Assembly: GCA_020161145.1 (NCBI GenBank)
Contig: JAIUPQ010000001.1
Coordinates: 62,001-126,000, forward strand
From: Pseudomonadota bacterium
GTDB taxonomy: Bacteria; Pseudomonadota; Gammaproteobacteria; Burkholderiales; Burkholderiaceae_C
DNA length: 64,000 nucleotides
Reading direction: 5' to 3'
The stretch's first letter is position 1. Each line of letters starts with the position of its first letter. Under the pieces are notes generated by a model. That model was not told the origin of the DNA. It did no database searches and was given only the letters and a program-made list of their open reading frames with translations. A program made the translations under genes and the position numbers. This document shows, in pieces, positions 24,182 through 41,778 of the stretch.

Positions 24182-24699
24182 GGCTGCGCCTGGCCGATCA
24201 CGAGGCCGACCGGGCGGCGCTGGCGGCGCTGTGGCTGGAATACCTGGGCTGGGCCAACGACGCGCTGGAGGCCGCCTGCGGCCTGCGCCTGGGCGACGCG
24301 GCCACCACTGTGGCGGCCGACCTGGCCCACCTGGAGGCCTATGCGCCGCCGCTGGGCGCGCTGCTGCTGGCGCAGGACGATGCGGGGGCGCTGGTGGGCT
24401 GCGCCGCCTTGCGCGCCAGCGCACCCGGCGCGGGCGAGTTCAAGCGCTTTTACGTGCGGCCGGCGGCGCGCGGCCAGGGTGTGGGCGCGGCCCTGGTGCA
24501 GGCGCTGCTGGCGCGGGCTCAGCAGGCCGGCTACCGCACGGTGCGGCTGGACAGCGCGCGCTTCATGACCGCCGCGCATGCCATGTACCGCGCTCACGGC
24601 TTCGAGCCCACGGCGCCCTATGCCGAAAGCGAAATTCCCCCCGCCTACCAGCCGCACTGGGTGTTCATGCAGCGGCCATTGACCACGTTCGAGGAGTAA
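24178..24699 (+). CDS. GNAT family N-acetyltransferase
   Basis: A 173-residue GNAT protein. The acetyl-CoA loop is [20 protein letters not shown] (the R-x-x-G-x-G/A motif), followed by [30 protein letters not shown], the beta-6/alpha-4 region. The substrate is unknown. It starts inside the trpG stop (ATGA at 24178) and ends 4 bp before trpD, so it is embedded in and co-translated with trpGDC. This placement is either passive hitchhiking or reflects acetylation of an aromatic or amine metabolite; the sequence does not say which. Confidence 0.85.
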   Translation: MRLRLADHEADRAALAALWLEYLGWANDALEAACGLRLGDAATTVAADLAHLEAYAPPLGALLLAQDDAGALVGCAALRASAPGAGEFKRFYVRPAARGQGVGAALVQALLARAQQAGYRTVRLDSARFMTAAHAMYRAHGFEPTAPYAESEIPPAYQPHWVFMQRPLTTFEE

Positions 24700-24703
24700 T
24701 GCC

Positions 24704-25726
24704 ATGTCCATCACCGACGCCGACGCGCTGACCCGCGTCATCGAGCACCGCGAGATCTTCCACGACGAGATGGTGGGCCTGGTGCGCCGCATCATGACGG
24801 GCGAGATGTCGCCGGTCATCGCGGCGGCGCTGCTGATCGGGCTGCGTGTGAAGAAAGAGACCATAGGCGAGATCAGCGCCGCCGCCGAGGTGATGCGCGA
24901 GCTGTCACTGAAGGTGGCGCTGCCGCCGCTGCCGCATCTGGTGGACGTGGTGGGCACCGGGGGCGATGGCGCACACACGTTCAACATCTCCACCTGTTCG
25001 ATGTTCGTGGCCGCCGCCGCCGGTGCGCAGGTGGCCAAGCATGGCGGGCGCAGCGTCTCCAGCAAGACCGGCAGCGCCGACGTGCTGGAGAGCCTGGGCG
25101 CCAACATCATGCTGACGCCCGAGGCCATTGCGCGCTGCGTGAGCGAGGTGGGCATCGGCTTCATGTTCGCGCCCAACCACCACCCGGCCATGAAGCACAT
25201 CGCGCCTGTGCGGCGCGAGCTGGGCGTGCGCACGCTGTTCAACATCCTGGGCCCGCTGACCAACCCGGCCGGTGCGCCCAACATCTTGATGGGCGTCTTC
25301 CACCCCGACCTGGTGGGCATCCAGGTGCGCGTGCTGCAAAGCCTGGGCGCCCAGCATGCACTGGTGGTCTACGGCAAGGACGGCATGGACGAGATCTCGC
25401 TGGGCGCCGCCACGCTGGTGGGCGAACTCAAGGACGGCCAGGTGCGCGAGTACGAAATCCACCCCGAGGACTTTGGCCTGGCCATGGCCAGCAACCGCAG
25501 CCTGCGCGTGGACGGGCCCGAGGCGTCCAAGGCCATGCTGCTGGGCGTGCTGGCGGGGCAGGCCGGCCCGGCGCTGGACACGGTGTTGCTCAACGCAGGC
25601 GCCACGCTGTATGCGGCCAATGTGGTGCCCGGCATTGCCGAAGGCCTTGCGGCCGCGCGCGCGGCCGTGGCCAGCGGCGCGGCGCGGGCCCGGCTGGATG
25701 CGTTCGTGAAGGCCACCCAGGCATGA
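24704..25726 (+). CDS. trpD: Anthranilate phosphoribosyltransferase
   Basis: A 340-residue TrpD that joins anthranilate to PRPP in the second committed step of tryptophan synthesis. The PRPP-binding [18 protein letters not shown] and [21 protein letters not shown] motifs, [36 protein letters not shown], and the DE metal pair in [11 protein letters not shown] are all intact. It begins four bases after the GNAT stop, with GAGG-like purines (gaggag) in the end of that gene. The stop overlaps trpC as ATGA. Confidence 0.96.
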   Translation: MSITDADALTRVIEHREIFHDEMVGLVRRIMTGEMSPVIAAALLIGLRVKKETIGEISAAAEVMRELSLKVALPPLPHLVDVVGTGGDGAHTFNISTCSMFVAAAAGAQVAKHGGRSVSSKTGSADVLESLGANIMLTPEAIARCVSEVGIGFMFAPNHHPAMKHIAPVRRELGVRTLFNILGPLTNPAGAPNILMGVFHPDLVGIQVRVLQSLGAQHALVVYGKDGMDEISLGAATLVGELKDGQVREYEIHPEDFGLAMASNRSLRVDGPEASKAMLLGVLAGQAGPALDTVLLNAGATLYAANVVPGIAEGLAAARAAVASGAARARLDAFVKATQA

Positions 25727-26514
25727 GCAGCGACATCCTGCGCCGCATCGAGGCCGTCAAGCACGAGGAAGTGGCCGCTGCCCGCAGCGCGCGGCCCTAC
25801 ACGGCCGTGCGCGCCCAGGCCGAGGCGCGGCGCGACACGCGGGGCTTTGCCGCGGCGTTGCAGACCAAGGTCGCGGCCGGTGCCAGCGCGGTGATTGCCG
25901 AGATCAAAAAAGCCAGCCCCAGCAAAGGCGTGCTGCGCGAGACCTTCGATCCGCCCGCCATTGCCGCCAGCTACGCCCGCCATGGCGCCGCCTGCCTGAG
26001 CGTGCTCACCGACGAGCGCTTCTTCCAGGGCAGTGCCGCTTACCTTGAGGCGGCCCGCGCGGCCTGTGCGCTGCCGGTGCTGCGCAAGGACTTCATCGTC
26101 GATGCCTACCAGATCGCCGAGGCCCGGGCCATGGGCGCCGATGCCATCCTGCTGATTGCAGCGAGCCTGGATGACGCGCAACTGGCCGACTTCGAGGCCG
26201 AGGCCGTGGCATTGGGGCTGGACGTGCTGGTGGAGGTGCACGACGCGCCGGAGCTTGAGCGCGCGCTGCGCCTGGCCACGCCGCTGATCGGCATCAACAA
26301 CCGCAACCTGCGCACCTTCGAGGTCACGCTGGAGACCACGCTGGCGCTGCGTGCCGACGTGCCGGCCGGGCGGCTGCTGGTGACCGAATCCGGCGTGCTG
26401 GCCCCGGCCGACGTGGCACGGCTGCGCGCAGCCGACGTGCACGCCTTTCTGGTGGGCGAGGCCTTCATGCGCGCCGCCGATCCGGGTGAGGCGCTGCGCG
26501 AGCTGTTCCGGTGA
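25723..26514 (+). CDS. trpC: Indole-3-glycerol phosphate synthase
   Basis: A 263-residue TIM-barrel enzyme converting CdRP to indole-3-glycerol phosphate. Signatures are [21 protein letters not shown] with the catalytic Lys, [28 protein letters not shown] with the second catalytic Lys, [12 protein letters not shown], and [17 protein letters not shown] with VGEAFMRA at the end for phosphate binding. No TrpF domain is fused. It overlaps trpD by 4 bp and its stop overlaps the ung start (GTGA), extending the operon to ung. Confidence 0.96.
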   Translation: MSSDILRRIEAVKHEEVAAARSARPYTAVRAQAEARRDTRGFAAALQTKVAAGASAVIAEIKKASPSKGVLRETFDPPAIAASYARHGAACLSVLTDERFFQGSAAYLEAARAACALPVLRKDFIVDAYQIAEARAMGADAILLIAASLDDAQLADFEAEAVALGLDVLVEVHDAPELERALRLATPLIGINNRNLRTFEVTLETTLALRADVPAGRLLVTESGVLAPADVARLRAADVHAFLVGEAFMRAADPGEALRELFR

Positions 26515-27167
26515 ACTGGAATCCCCTGCTGGCGGCGTTTGAGGCCTCGCCCGAAGGGCAGGCGCTGCACGCCTTCCTGGCCCAGCGCCGCGCGGCCGGT
26601 GCCGTCATCTACCCGCCCGAACCGCTGCGCGCGCTGCAGCTGACACCGCCCGAAGCGGTGCGCGTGGTCATCCTGGGGCAGGACCCTTATCACGGCCCTG
26701 GCCAGGCCGAAGGGTTGGCGTTCTCGGTGCCGCCGGGCGTCAGGCCACCGCCCAGCCTGCGCAACCTCTTCAAGGAGCTGGCGCGCGACCTGGGTCAGCC
26801 GGTGCCGGCCAGCGGCAGTCTGACTGCCTGGGCCGCGCGCGGCGTGCTGCTGCTCAATACCGTGCTCACCGTGGAGGACGGCCAGCCCGCCAGCCACGCG
26901 GGGCGCGGCTGGGAGGTGCTGACCGACGCGCTGATAGCCCACTGCGCCGACCTGCCGCAGCCGGTGGTCTTCATGCTGTGGGGCGCGCATGCACAGAAGA
27001 AGGCAGCGCGCATCGGCCCGCACCACCTGCTGCTGACGGCCAACCATCCCTCGCCGCTGTCGGCCACGCGGGGGCCGCAACCCTTCATCGGCTGCGGCCA
27101 CTTCGGCCAGGCGCAGCGCTGGCTGGACGCGCGCGGCGTGGCCTGGCATTGGGGCCTGGAGGCCTGA
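26511..27167 (+). CDS. ung: Uracil-DNA glycosylase (family 1)
   Basis: A 218-residue Ung that removes uracil from DNA. The water-activating loop [22 protein letters not shown] is complete with the catalytic Asp, the uracil-binding [12 protein letters not shown] is present, and the leucine-loop [10 protein letters not shown] closes the set. The start is GTG at 26511, overlapping the trpC stop, so the gene is translationally coupled to trp genes; this implies joint expression with the attenuated trpGDC unit unless an internal promoter exists. It ends just before a palindromic repeat. Confidence 0.95.
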   Translation: MNWNPLLAAFEASPEGQALHAFLAQRRAAGAVIYPPEPLRALQLTPPEAVRVVILGQDPYHGPGQAEGLAFSVPPGVRPPPSLRNLFKELARDLGQPVPASGSLTAWAARGVLLLNTVLTVEDGQPASHAGRGWEVLTDALIAHCADLPQPVVFMLWGAHAQKKAARIGPHHLLLTANHPSPLSATRGPQPFIGCGHFGQAQRWLDARGVAWHWGLEA

Positions 27168-27185
27168 CGTGAAACGGCCCCCCAC

Positions 27186-27250
27186 GCTCGCTTCGCTCGC
27201 TGCCCCCATGGGGGCTGTCAGCACCTTCGGAACGGCCGGGCGGTGCTGAC
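27186..27250. repeat. REP-like palindromic element between ung and arfB
   Basis: Three palindromic blocks in a row: the direct/inverted GCTCGCTTCGCTCGC block (27186-27200), CCCCCATGGGGG (27203-27214), and GTCAGCACC (27217-27225) with its exact reverse complement GGTGCTGAC (27242-27250). The last arm directly abuts the arfB start codon. The block order (TCGC palindrome, C5..G5 palindrome, then a GC-rich stem) resembles the element at 47400-47480. It may double as a terminator-like structure after ung. Confidence 0.55.
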
Positions 27251-27637
27251 GTGCTGGAAGACGAGGTCGAGTTCACCGCCATCCTGGCCCAGGGGCCGGG
27301 CGGGCAGAACGTGCACAAGGTGGCCAGCGCGGTGCAGCTGCGCTTCGACATCCGCGCCTCGTCGCTGCCGCCCGAGGTGAAAGCGCGGCTGCTGGCGCTG
27401 GCCGACCAGCGTGTCACCAAGGACGGTGTCATCGTCATCAAGGCCCAGACCACGCGCAGTCAGCAGCAAAACCGCGCCGAGGCGCTGGCGCGGCTGGCCG
27501 AGATGGTGGCCGAGGCTTCGCAGGTGCCGCGCAAGCGCCGACCCACCCAGCCCACCTATGGCGCCCGCCAGCGCCGTCTCAAGGCCAAGGCGCAGCGCGG
27601 CGAGGTCAAGGCAGGGCGGGGCAAGGTGCAGGCGTAA
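27251..27637 (+). CDS. arfB: ArfB-type peptidyl-tRNA hydrolase (ribosome rescue), 5'-shortened
   Basis: A 128-residue release-factor-like protein that hydrolyses peptidyl-tRNA on stalled ribosomes. The catalytic AQGPGGQNVHKVASAVQLRFD and DGVIVIKAQTTRSQQQNR motifs and the basic C-terminal tail (PRKRRPTQP, KAKAQRGEVKAGRGKV) that enters the empty mRNA channel are intact. The usual first ~12 residues (a strand ending in LPEDE or similar) are missing: the frame starts at GTG 27251, reading VLEDEVEF, exactly at the edge of a palindromic repeat. No good ribosome site precedes it. Either translation begins at an unusual codon within the repeat or the protein is truncated; activity is uncertain. Confidence 0.75.
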   Translation: MLEDEVEFTAILAQGPGGQNVHKVASAVQLRFDIRASSLPPEVKARLLALADQRVTKDGVIVIKAQTTRSQQQNRAEALARLAEMVAEASQVPRKRRPTQPTYGARQRRLKAKAQRGEVKAGRGKVQA

Positions 27638-27664
27638 ATGTGCAGCGCACCCACCGTCAGATGC

Positions 27665-27692
27665 TTGCCGCCTTCAAAAATACTGCTATAGT
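27665..27692 (+). promoter_or_regulatory. Sigma-70 promoter of the tRNA-tuf operon
   Basis: TTGCCG (27665-27670) and TATAGT (27687-27692) are 16 bp apart. Transcription would start near 27699, nine bases before tRNA-Tyr. The sequence after the -10 (GAGCGGC) is GC-rich, like the discriminator of stringently controlled stable-RNA promoters. Confidence 0.65.
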
Positions 27693-27707
27693 GAGCGGCT
27701 TCGCTGC

Positions 27708-27793
27708 GGAGGGGTGCCCGAGTGGCTAAAGGGGGCAGACTGTAAATCTGTTGGCTTACGCCTACGCTGGTTCGAATCCAGCCTCCTCCACCA
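27708..27793 (+). tRNA. tRNA-Tyr: tRNA-Tyr (GTA)
   Basis: An 86-base class II tRNA with encoded CCA. Acceptor GGAGGGG pairs with CTCCTCC, the anticodon loop reads CTGTAAA-type with GTA, the variable arm is long, and the T-arm GCTGG-TTCGAAT-CCAGC is perfect. First gene of the conserved tRNA-Tyr/Gly/Thr-tuf operon. Confidence 0.97.
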
Positions 27794-27829
27794 GCGAGAC
27801 CTTTTTCGAACGATTCCTGGCATGCCCGG

Positions 27830-27903
<74 letters not shown>

Positions 27904-27966
27904 GTTGGATCAGGCCGTCGTCGCTACAGCACTGGGCATCCGTGTGGTGCCCAATGCTGTGTCGAT

Positions 27967-28041
27967 GCCCATGTGGCTCAGTGGTAGAGCACCCCCTTGG
28001 TAAGGGGGAGGTCGGCAGTTCGATCCTGCCCATGGGCACCA
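27967..28041 (+). tRNA. tRNA-Thr: tRNA-Thr (GGT)
   Basis: A 75-base tRNA with encoded CCA. Acceptor GCCCATG pairs with CATGGGC, the anticodon stem is CCCCC/GGGGG and its loop TTGGTAA presents GGT. It is followed after 41 bp by tuf, the order known from E. coli thrT-tufB and conserved in betaproteobacteria. Confidence 0.97.
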
Positions 28042-28082
28042 CCTCTTTTCTTTCCCATTCGATCCCCTAGAGGAGCAACACA

Positions 28083-29273
<1,191 letters not shown>

Positions 29274-29359
29274 GCGGGTTAGGCAAAGTTTGAAGGCGCC
29301 TTGGCTGCGCACCGAGCAACCGGGATCGGGTTGGGCGGTGAGCGGGCGAGGTGATCGAT

Positions 29360-29435
29360 AGGGGTATAGCTCAATTGGCAGAGCGCCGGTCTCCAAAACC
29401 GGAGGTTGTAGGTTCGATTCCTACTGCCCCTGCCA
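29360..29435 (+). tRNA. tRNA-Trp: tRNA-Trp (CCA)
   Basis: A 76-base tRNA with encoded CCA. Acceptor AGGGGTA pairs with TGCCCCT, the anticodon loop CTCCAAA presents CCA and the T-arm GTAGG-TTCGATT-CCTAC is perfect. It lies between tuf and secE, as in other betaproteobacteria. Its charging level is what the two trp leader peptides at 18809 and 23387 would sense. Confidence 0.97.
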
Positions 29436-29462
29436 CCCACCGGGTGGCTTGAATTTTTGCGC

Positions 29463-29468
29463 TATAAT
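29463..29468 (+). promoter_or_regulatory. -10 element upstream of secE
   Basis: A perfect TATAAT sits 28 bp after tRNA-Trp and 77 bp before secE. No convincing -35 is found at 16-18 bp (that DNA is the tRNA 3' end and CCGGGT), so it may be a weak or activator-assisted start; secE-nusG could also be read through from the tuf operon. Confidence 0.4.
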
Positions 29469-29544
29469 CACTAGCTTTGCCGGTGCGGCAGCCCGCCGTG
29501 GCCACCTGATGGCCCTGCGGGCGTTGCCGTTTTGAAGAAAGAAC

Positions 29545-29931
29545 ATGTCCTCATCCCCCCAAGTCGAAACCGTGGCCACGGGTGCCGAGAAGGCCTTGCT
29601 GGCGGCGGCGGCCCTGTTGCTGGTGGCTGGTGTCGCGGGCTATTACCTGCTGCAAGACCAGGGCCTGCCGGCACGGCTGGGTGCGCTGGCGGCGGGCATC
29701 GTGCTGTCGCTGGTGGCATTTTTCACCTCGCATACGGGCAAGCGCCTGATCGCCTTCAGCCGCGACTCCTGGCGCGAGGTGGGCAAGGTGGTCTGGCCCA
29801 CGCGCAAGGAAGCCGGCCAGATGACGCTCTATGTGTTCGCCTTCGTCGTGGCCATGGCGCTCTTTCTGTGGCTGACCGACAAGACGCTGGAATGGGTGCT
29901 GTACGACCTGGTCCTGGGCTGGCGCAAGTGA
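29545..29931 (+). CDS. secE: Preprotein translocase subunit SecE
   Basis: A 128-residue inner-membrane SecE with three hydrophobic segments ([52 protein letters not shown]), the longer proteobacterial form. The conserved cytoplasmic hinge [20 protein letters not shown] precedes the last helix, which clamps SecY in the SecYEG channel. nusG follows after 7 bp, the usual secE-nusG pair. Confidence 0.95.
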   Translation: MSSSPQVETVATGAEKALLAAAALLLVAGVAGYYLLQDQGLPARLGALAAGIVLSLVAFFTSHTGKRLIAFSRDSWREVGKVVWPTRKEAGQMTLYVFAFVVAMALFLWLTDKTLEWVLYDLVLGWRK

Positions 29932-29938
29932 GATTGAT

Positions 29939-30508
29939 ATGAGCGACACCGCAATCACCGACACCGCCGCCACGCCCGCCCTGCGCTGGTATGTGGTGCA
30001 CGCCTACTCCGGCATGGAGAAAGCCGTTGAGCGCAACCTGCGCGAGCGCATCGACCGCGCCGGCATGCAGGCCAAGTTCGGCCGCATCCTGGTGCCCACC
30101 GAAGAGGTGGTCGAGATCAAGAACGGCAAGAAGACGGTCACCGAGCGCCGTTTCTTCCCGGGCTATGTGCTGGTGGAGATGCTGCTGGACGACGAGTCCT
30201 GGCACCTGGTCAAGCACACCAGCAAGGTCACCGGCTTCGTGGGCGGCGCGCGCAACCGCCCGGCCCCGATTTCCGAGGCCGAGGTGATGAAGATCGTCAA
30301 CCAGATGCAAGAGGGCGTGGAGAAGCCCCGGCCCAAGGTGGAGTGGCAGGTGGGCGAGCTGGTGCGCGTCAAGGACGGCCCGTTCACCGACTTCAACGGC
30401 GCCGTCGAGGAAGTCAACTACGAGAAGTCCAAGGTGCGGGTGTCCGTCACCATCTTCGGCCGGGCGACCCCGGTGGAACTCGATTTCGCGCAGGTCGAGA
30501 AGGTCTGA
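29939..30508 (+). CDS. nusG: Transcription termination/antitermination protein NusG
   Basis: A 189-residue NusG. The N-terminal NGN domain starts [19 protein letters not shown] and includes [16 protein letters not shown], which binds the clamp helices of RNA polymerase; the C-terminal KOW domain has [37 protein letters not shown] and binds Rho or S10. It follows secE by 7 bp and precedes rplK by 107 bp. Confidence 0.97.
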   Translation: MSDTAITDTAATPALRWYVVHAYSGMEKAVERNLRERIDRAGMQAKFGRILVPTEEVVEIKNGKKTVTERRFFPGYVLVEMLLDDESWHLVKHTSKVTGFVGGARNRPAPISEAEVMKIVNQMQEGVEKPRPKVEWQVGELVRVKDGPFTDFNGAVEEVNYEKSKVRVSVTIFGRATPVELDFAQVEKV

Positions 30509-30515
30509 GTTTTTG

Positions 30516-30546
30516 ACGGCGCGCCGCCGCAGCCCCGGCGCGCCGT
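30516..30546. promoter_or_regulatory. Large inverted repeat between nusG and rplK
   Basis: ACGGCGCGCC (30516-30525) and GGCGCGCCGT (30537-30546) form a perfect 10-bp stem with an 11-base loop. The T-run (TTTTT, 30510-30514) lies on the upstream side, so it is not an obvious plus-strand terminator. It may partly insulate nusG from rplK or belong to the rplKA leader, where L1 autoregulates in other bacteria; no L1-site match is claimed. Confidence 0.45.
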
Positions 30547-30615
30547 GTCACTCCAGGGCTGAGGTGCGAGGAGCTGGCCGCCAGGCCGGCGTTTGAACTC
30601 GATAGGAGTTGCCCC

Positions 30616-31047
30616 ATGGCAAAGAAAATCGTCGGCTTGATCAAGCTGCAGATCCCGGCCGGTAAGGCCAACCCGTCGCCCCCGGTGGGTCCGGCGCTGG
30701 GTCAGCGTGGTCTGAACATCATGGAGTTCTGCAAGGCGTTCAACGCGCGCACGCAGAGCATGGAGCCGGGGCTGATGCTGCCGGTGGTCATCACGGCGTT
30801 TGCCGACAAGTCGTTCACGTTTGAGCTCAAGTCGCCGCCCGCCACGGTGCTGATCAAGAAGGCCATCGGCCTGGGCAAGGGCTCGGACAAGCCCCACCTG
30901 ACCAAGGTCGGCAAGATCACCCGGGCCCAGCTCGAAGAGATCGCCAAGGCCAAGGAAAAAGACCTGACGGCGGCCGATCTGGACGCGGCGGTCAAGACCA
31001 TTGCCGGTTCTGCCCGCTCGATGGGCGTCATCGTGGAGGGCGTGTGA
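30616..31047 (+). CDS. rplK: 50S ribosomal protein L11
   Basis: A 143-residue L11 that, with 23S rRNA, forms the GTPase-associated centre and the thiostrepton site. The N-terminal [40 protein letters not shown] region carries the conserved Pro residues, and the C-terminal RNA-binding domain ends [20 protein letters not shown] precedes ATG 30616. rplA begins one base after its stop. Confidence 0.98.
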   Translation: MAKKIVGLIKLQIPAGKANPSPPVGPALGQRGLNIMEFCKAFNARTQSMEPGLMLPVVITAFADKSFTFELKSPPATVLIKKAIGLGKGSDKPHLTKVGKITRAQLEEIAKAKEKDLTAADLDAAVKTIAGSARSMGVIVEGV

Positions 31048-31048
31048 G

Positions 31049-31759
31049 ATGGCCAAGCTGACCAAGAAAGAAAAAACCCAGTCCGGCGCGGTCGACAGCC
31101 TCAAGCTGTACCCCATCGGTGAAGCCCTGGCGCTGGTCAAGCAGTTCGCCACCGCCAAGTTCGATGAGTCCATCGACGTGGCTGTGCAACTGGGCGTGGA
31201 TGCCAAGAAGTCGGATCAGGTGGTGCGTGGCGCCGTCGTGATGCCCAACGGCACCGGCAAGACCAAGCGCGTGGCCGTGTTCGCTCAGGGCGCCAAGGCC
31301 GAGGAAGCCAAGGCTGCCGGCGCCGACATCGTGGGCATGGAAGACCTGGCCGAGCGCGTCAAGGCCGGCGACATGCCGTTCGACGTGGTCATCGCCTCGC
31401 CCGACACCATGCGTGTGGTCGGTACGCTGGGCCAGATCCTGGGCCCGCGCGGCCTGATGCCCAACCCCAAGGTCGGCACGGTGACGCCGGACGTGGCCAC
31501 GGCGGTGAAGAACGCCAAGGCCGGCCAGGTGCAGTTCCGCGTCGACAAGGGCGGCATCATCCACGGCACCATCGGCCGTCGCTCGTTCGACGACGACAAG
31601 CTGGTGGGCAACCTGGCCGCGCTGCTGGATGCGCTGAACAAGGCCAAGCCGGCGTCGAGCAAAGGCGTGTACCTGCGCAAGGTGGCGGTGTCGTCCACCA
31701 TGGGTGTGGGCGCGCGGGTGGATATCGCTTCGGTGACGCAGGCTGCTGCGGCGGCCTGA
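31049..31759 (+). CDS. rplA: 50S ribosomal protein L1
   Basis: A 236-residue L1, the stalk protein that helps eject deacylated tRNA. Visible landmarks are [28 protein letters not shown], the central [19 protein letters not shown] and the end [16 protein letters not shown] at 31049 is one base after the rplK stop; its N-terminus AKLTKKEKT fits the family. In other bacteria L1 represses the rplKA mRNA. Confidence 0.98.
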   Translation: MAKLTKKEKTQSGAVDSLKLYPIGEALALVKQFATAKFDESIDVAVQLGVDAKKSDQVVRGAVVMPNGTGKTKRVAVFAQGAKAEEAKAAGADIVGMEDLAERVKAGDMPFDVVIASPDTMRVVGTLGQILGPRGLMPNPKVGTVTPDVATAVKNAKAGQVQFRVDKGGIIHGTIGRRSFDDDKLVGNLAALLDALNKAKPASSKGVYLRKVAVSSTMGVGARVDIASVTQAAAAA

Positions 31760-32001
31760 GCCAACGGGGTTTGAAGAATTGGTGGGCCGTGCGGGGCGCA
31801 AGCACCGCACGGGCCGTCCAAGACCGCTGGTGGCGTGTACCCCACACGCCTTAATGGCCAGCGCAGATGGCGTCCCCGCCGTGAAGGTTGCGAGGGCTTC
31901 GGCAACGAGGCCATCGCGCGTGATCGGTAAGGTCGCTGCAACGTGGTGCGGGGCAATGGGTGGCAACACCCGGCGCTTCGCGAACTAGTGAGGAACAGAC
32001 C
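31760..32001 (+). promoter_or_regulatory. rplJ leader (L10-leader-like structured region)
   Basis: The 242-bp gap holds no ORF that I trust. A stem CCGTGCGG (31784-31791) / CCGCACGG (31802-31809) lies near the start, and further short repeats follow. In other bacteria L10-L7/L12 binds a leader RNA here to repress rplJL translation; position and structure fit, but I cannot confirm the kink-turn core by eye. The end contains TGAGGA as ribosome site for the TTG start of rplJ. Confidence 0.5.
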
Positions 32002-32520
32002 TTGAGTCTCAACCGCAACGAAAAGGCGGCCGTGATCGAGGACGTGTCGGCGCAAGCCGCCAAGTCCGTGACCCTGGCGCTGGCCGAGTACCGTGGCCTC
32101 ACCGTCGCTGACCTGAACAAGCTGCGCGTGGATGCGCGCAGCAAAGGTGTGTACCTTCACGTGCTGAAGAACACGCTGGCGCGCCGTGCCCTCGCGGGCA
32201 CGTCGTTTGAGGTCGCTTCGGAGCACATGGTCGGCCCGCTGATCTATGGCTTTTCAGAGGACGCCGTCGCCGCGGCCAAAGTCATCGCCGACTTTGCCAA
32301 AGGCAACGACAAGCTGGTCATCAAGGCCGGCGCCTACGACGGCAAGGCGCTCGACGCCGCTGGCGTCAAGGTGCTGGCGGCCGTGCCCAGCCGCGAAGTC
32401 CTGCTGGCCCAGATCGCCGGTCTGCTGCTGTCGCCCGTCCAGCGTATGGCTGGCGTGCTGGCGGCCCTGGCCGAGAGCAAGGGTGGCAGCGCTGAAGAAG
32501 CGCCGGCCGCCGCCGCCTGA
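32002..32520 (+). CDS. rplJ: 50S ribosomal protein L10
   Basis: A 172-residue L10, the stalk base that holds L7/L12 dimers. The start is TTG at 32002 with GAGG nine bases upstream, giving [22 protein letters not shown], the normal N-terminus; there is no ATG at the right place. [35 protein letters not shown] is the RNA-binding signature and the Ala-rich C-terminus the L7/L12-binding helix. The rare start codon is a common betaproteobacterial trait for this gene. Confidence 0.96.
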   Translation: MSLNRNEKAAVIEDVSAQAAKSVTLALAEYRGLTVADLNKLRVDARSKGVYLHVLKNTLARRALAGTSFEVASEHMVGPLIYGFSEDAVAAAKVIADFAKGNDKLVIKAGAYDGKALDAAGVKVLAAVPSREVLLAQIAGLLLSPVQRMAGVLAALAESKGGSAEEAPAAAA

Positions 32521-32560
32521 ACCCTGTCAACGCATACAAACCTTCTAGAGGAAAACCAAA

Positions 32561-32941
32561 ATGGCTTTCGATAAAGACGCCTTCCTGACCGCCCTGGACA
32601 GCATGTCCGTGATGGAACTCAACGACCTGGTCAAGGCAATTGAAGAGAAGTTCGGCGTGTCCGCCGCCTCCATGGCCGCTCCGGCTGCCGGTGGCGCCGC
32701 CGGCGGTGGCGCAGCCGCCGTCGAAGAGAAGACCGAATTCAACGTGATGCTGCTGGAAGCCGGCGCCAACAAGGTGTCGGTCATCAAGGCCGTGCGCGAG
32801 CTGACCGGTCTGGGCCTGAAAGAAGCCAAGGACATGGTCGATGGCGCGCCCAAGGCCGTCAAGGAAGCCGTGGCCAAGGCCGACGCCGAAGCCGCTGTGA
32901 AGAAGCTGGTCGAGGCCGGCGCCAAAGCAGAGATGAAGTAA
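32561..32941 (+). CDS. rplL: 50S ribosomal protein L7/L12
   Basis: A 126-residue stalk protein that recruits translation GTPases. The N-terminal dimerisation domain ([31 protein letters not shown]) is followed by an Ala/Gly hinge and the C-terminal factor-binding domain with [28 protein letters not shown]. It has a strong ribosome site (AGAGGA) before ATG 32561. A small terminator-like hairpin and a 336-bp leader separate it from rpoB. Confidence 0.98.
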   Translation: MAFDKDAFLTALDSMSVMELNDLVKAIEEKFGVSAASMAAPAAGGAAGGGAAAVEEKTEFNVMLLEAGANKVSVIKAVRELTGLGLKEAKDMVDGAPKAVKEAVAKADAEAAVKKLVEAGAKAEMK

Positions 32942-32993
32942 TTCATCCGCAGCGGCCTGCCTTTGGGTGGGTCGCGCGCTGTGAGAGCAGCGC

Positions 32994-33014
32994 AAAGCCC
33001 GCCAAGCGGGTTTT
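32994..33014 (+). terminator. Attenuator/terminator between rplL and rpoB
   Basis: AAAGCCCGC-CAA-GCGGGTTTT forms a nine-pair stem (one G-T) ending in T4. A partial terminator at this place is known from E. coli, where it lowers rpoBC relative to ribosomal genes. The remaining DNA to 33277 holds no gene that I can support; it looks like a long rpoB leader with several short inverted repeats. Confidence 0.65.
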
Positions 33015-33277
33015 GCAGTGTTCTCTGATCCGACTGCAGAGAGCCGGTTTGGTCGGACCCTGGTGCAACGCCAGGGTTGTCCGCCAGCGGCAGGTAGTGG
33101 CCTGTCACCAAGCATTCGGGTGCCTACCCAAGGTCGATGACGGGTCCTTCGCCCGCGTCGATCAGCCCTCTTTGGGGGTGGTGGCTGCGCAGCAGCCGTC
33201 TTGTGGGGCGCCCAAATCGCCAGTCGCCGACGAGGGGTGTGCCTGGGCCCGGCCACCCCGTCGATACGGAGTGTTCC

Positions 33278-37396
<4,119 letters not shown>

Positions 37397-37451
37397 CGCG
37401 CCCACCCGCCCACGTTCTCGCATCCAACCGATACCCAACTAGGAGTCAGCC

Positions 37452-41675
<4,224 letters not shown>

Positions 41676-41714
41676 ACCCTGCGCCGTGAGCCGGGTTCCT
41701 CCGGCTCAGCATGA

Positions 41715-41742
41715 AAAACGGCGGCCCGTGGGCCGCCGTTTT
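41715..41742. terminator. Bidirectional intrinsic terminator after rpoC
   Basis: AAAACGGCGGCCC (41715-41727) and GGGCCGCCGTTTT (41730-41742) form a perfect 13-bp stem with a two-base loop. A-runs on one side and T-runs on the other let it end both rpoBC (plus) and the convergent PNGase-like gene (minus, stop at 41779). Confidence 0.9.
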
Positions 41743-41778
41743 GTTGGTGGCGCACAGTGGCGCCAAACCCGCCTGGGG

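Noticed and set aside
31779-31988. A 69-codon ORF in the rplA-rplJ gap
   Set aside because: Overlaps the structured rplJ leader, has no ribosome site and no recognisable similarity.
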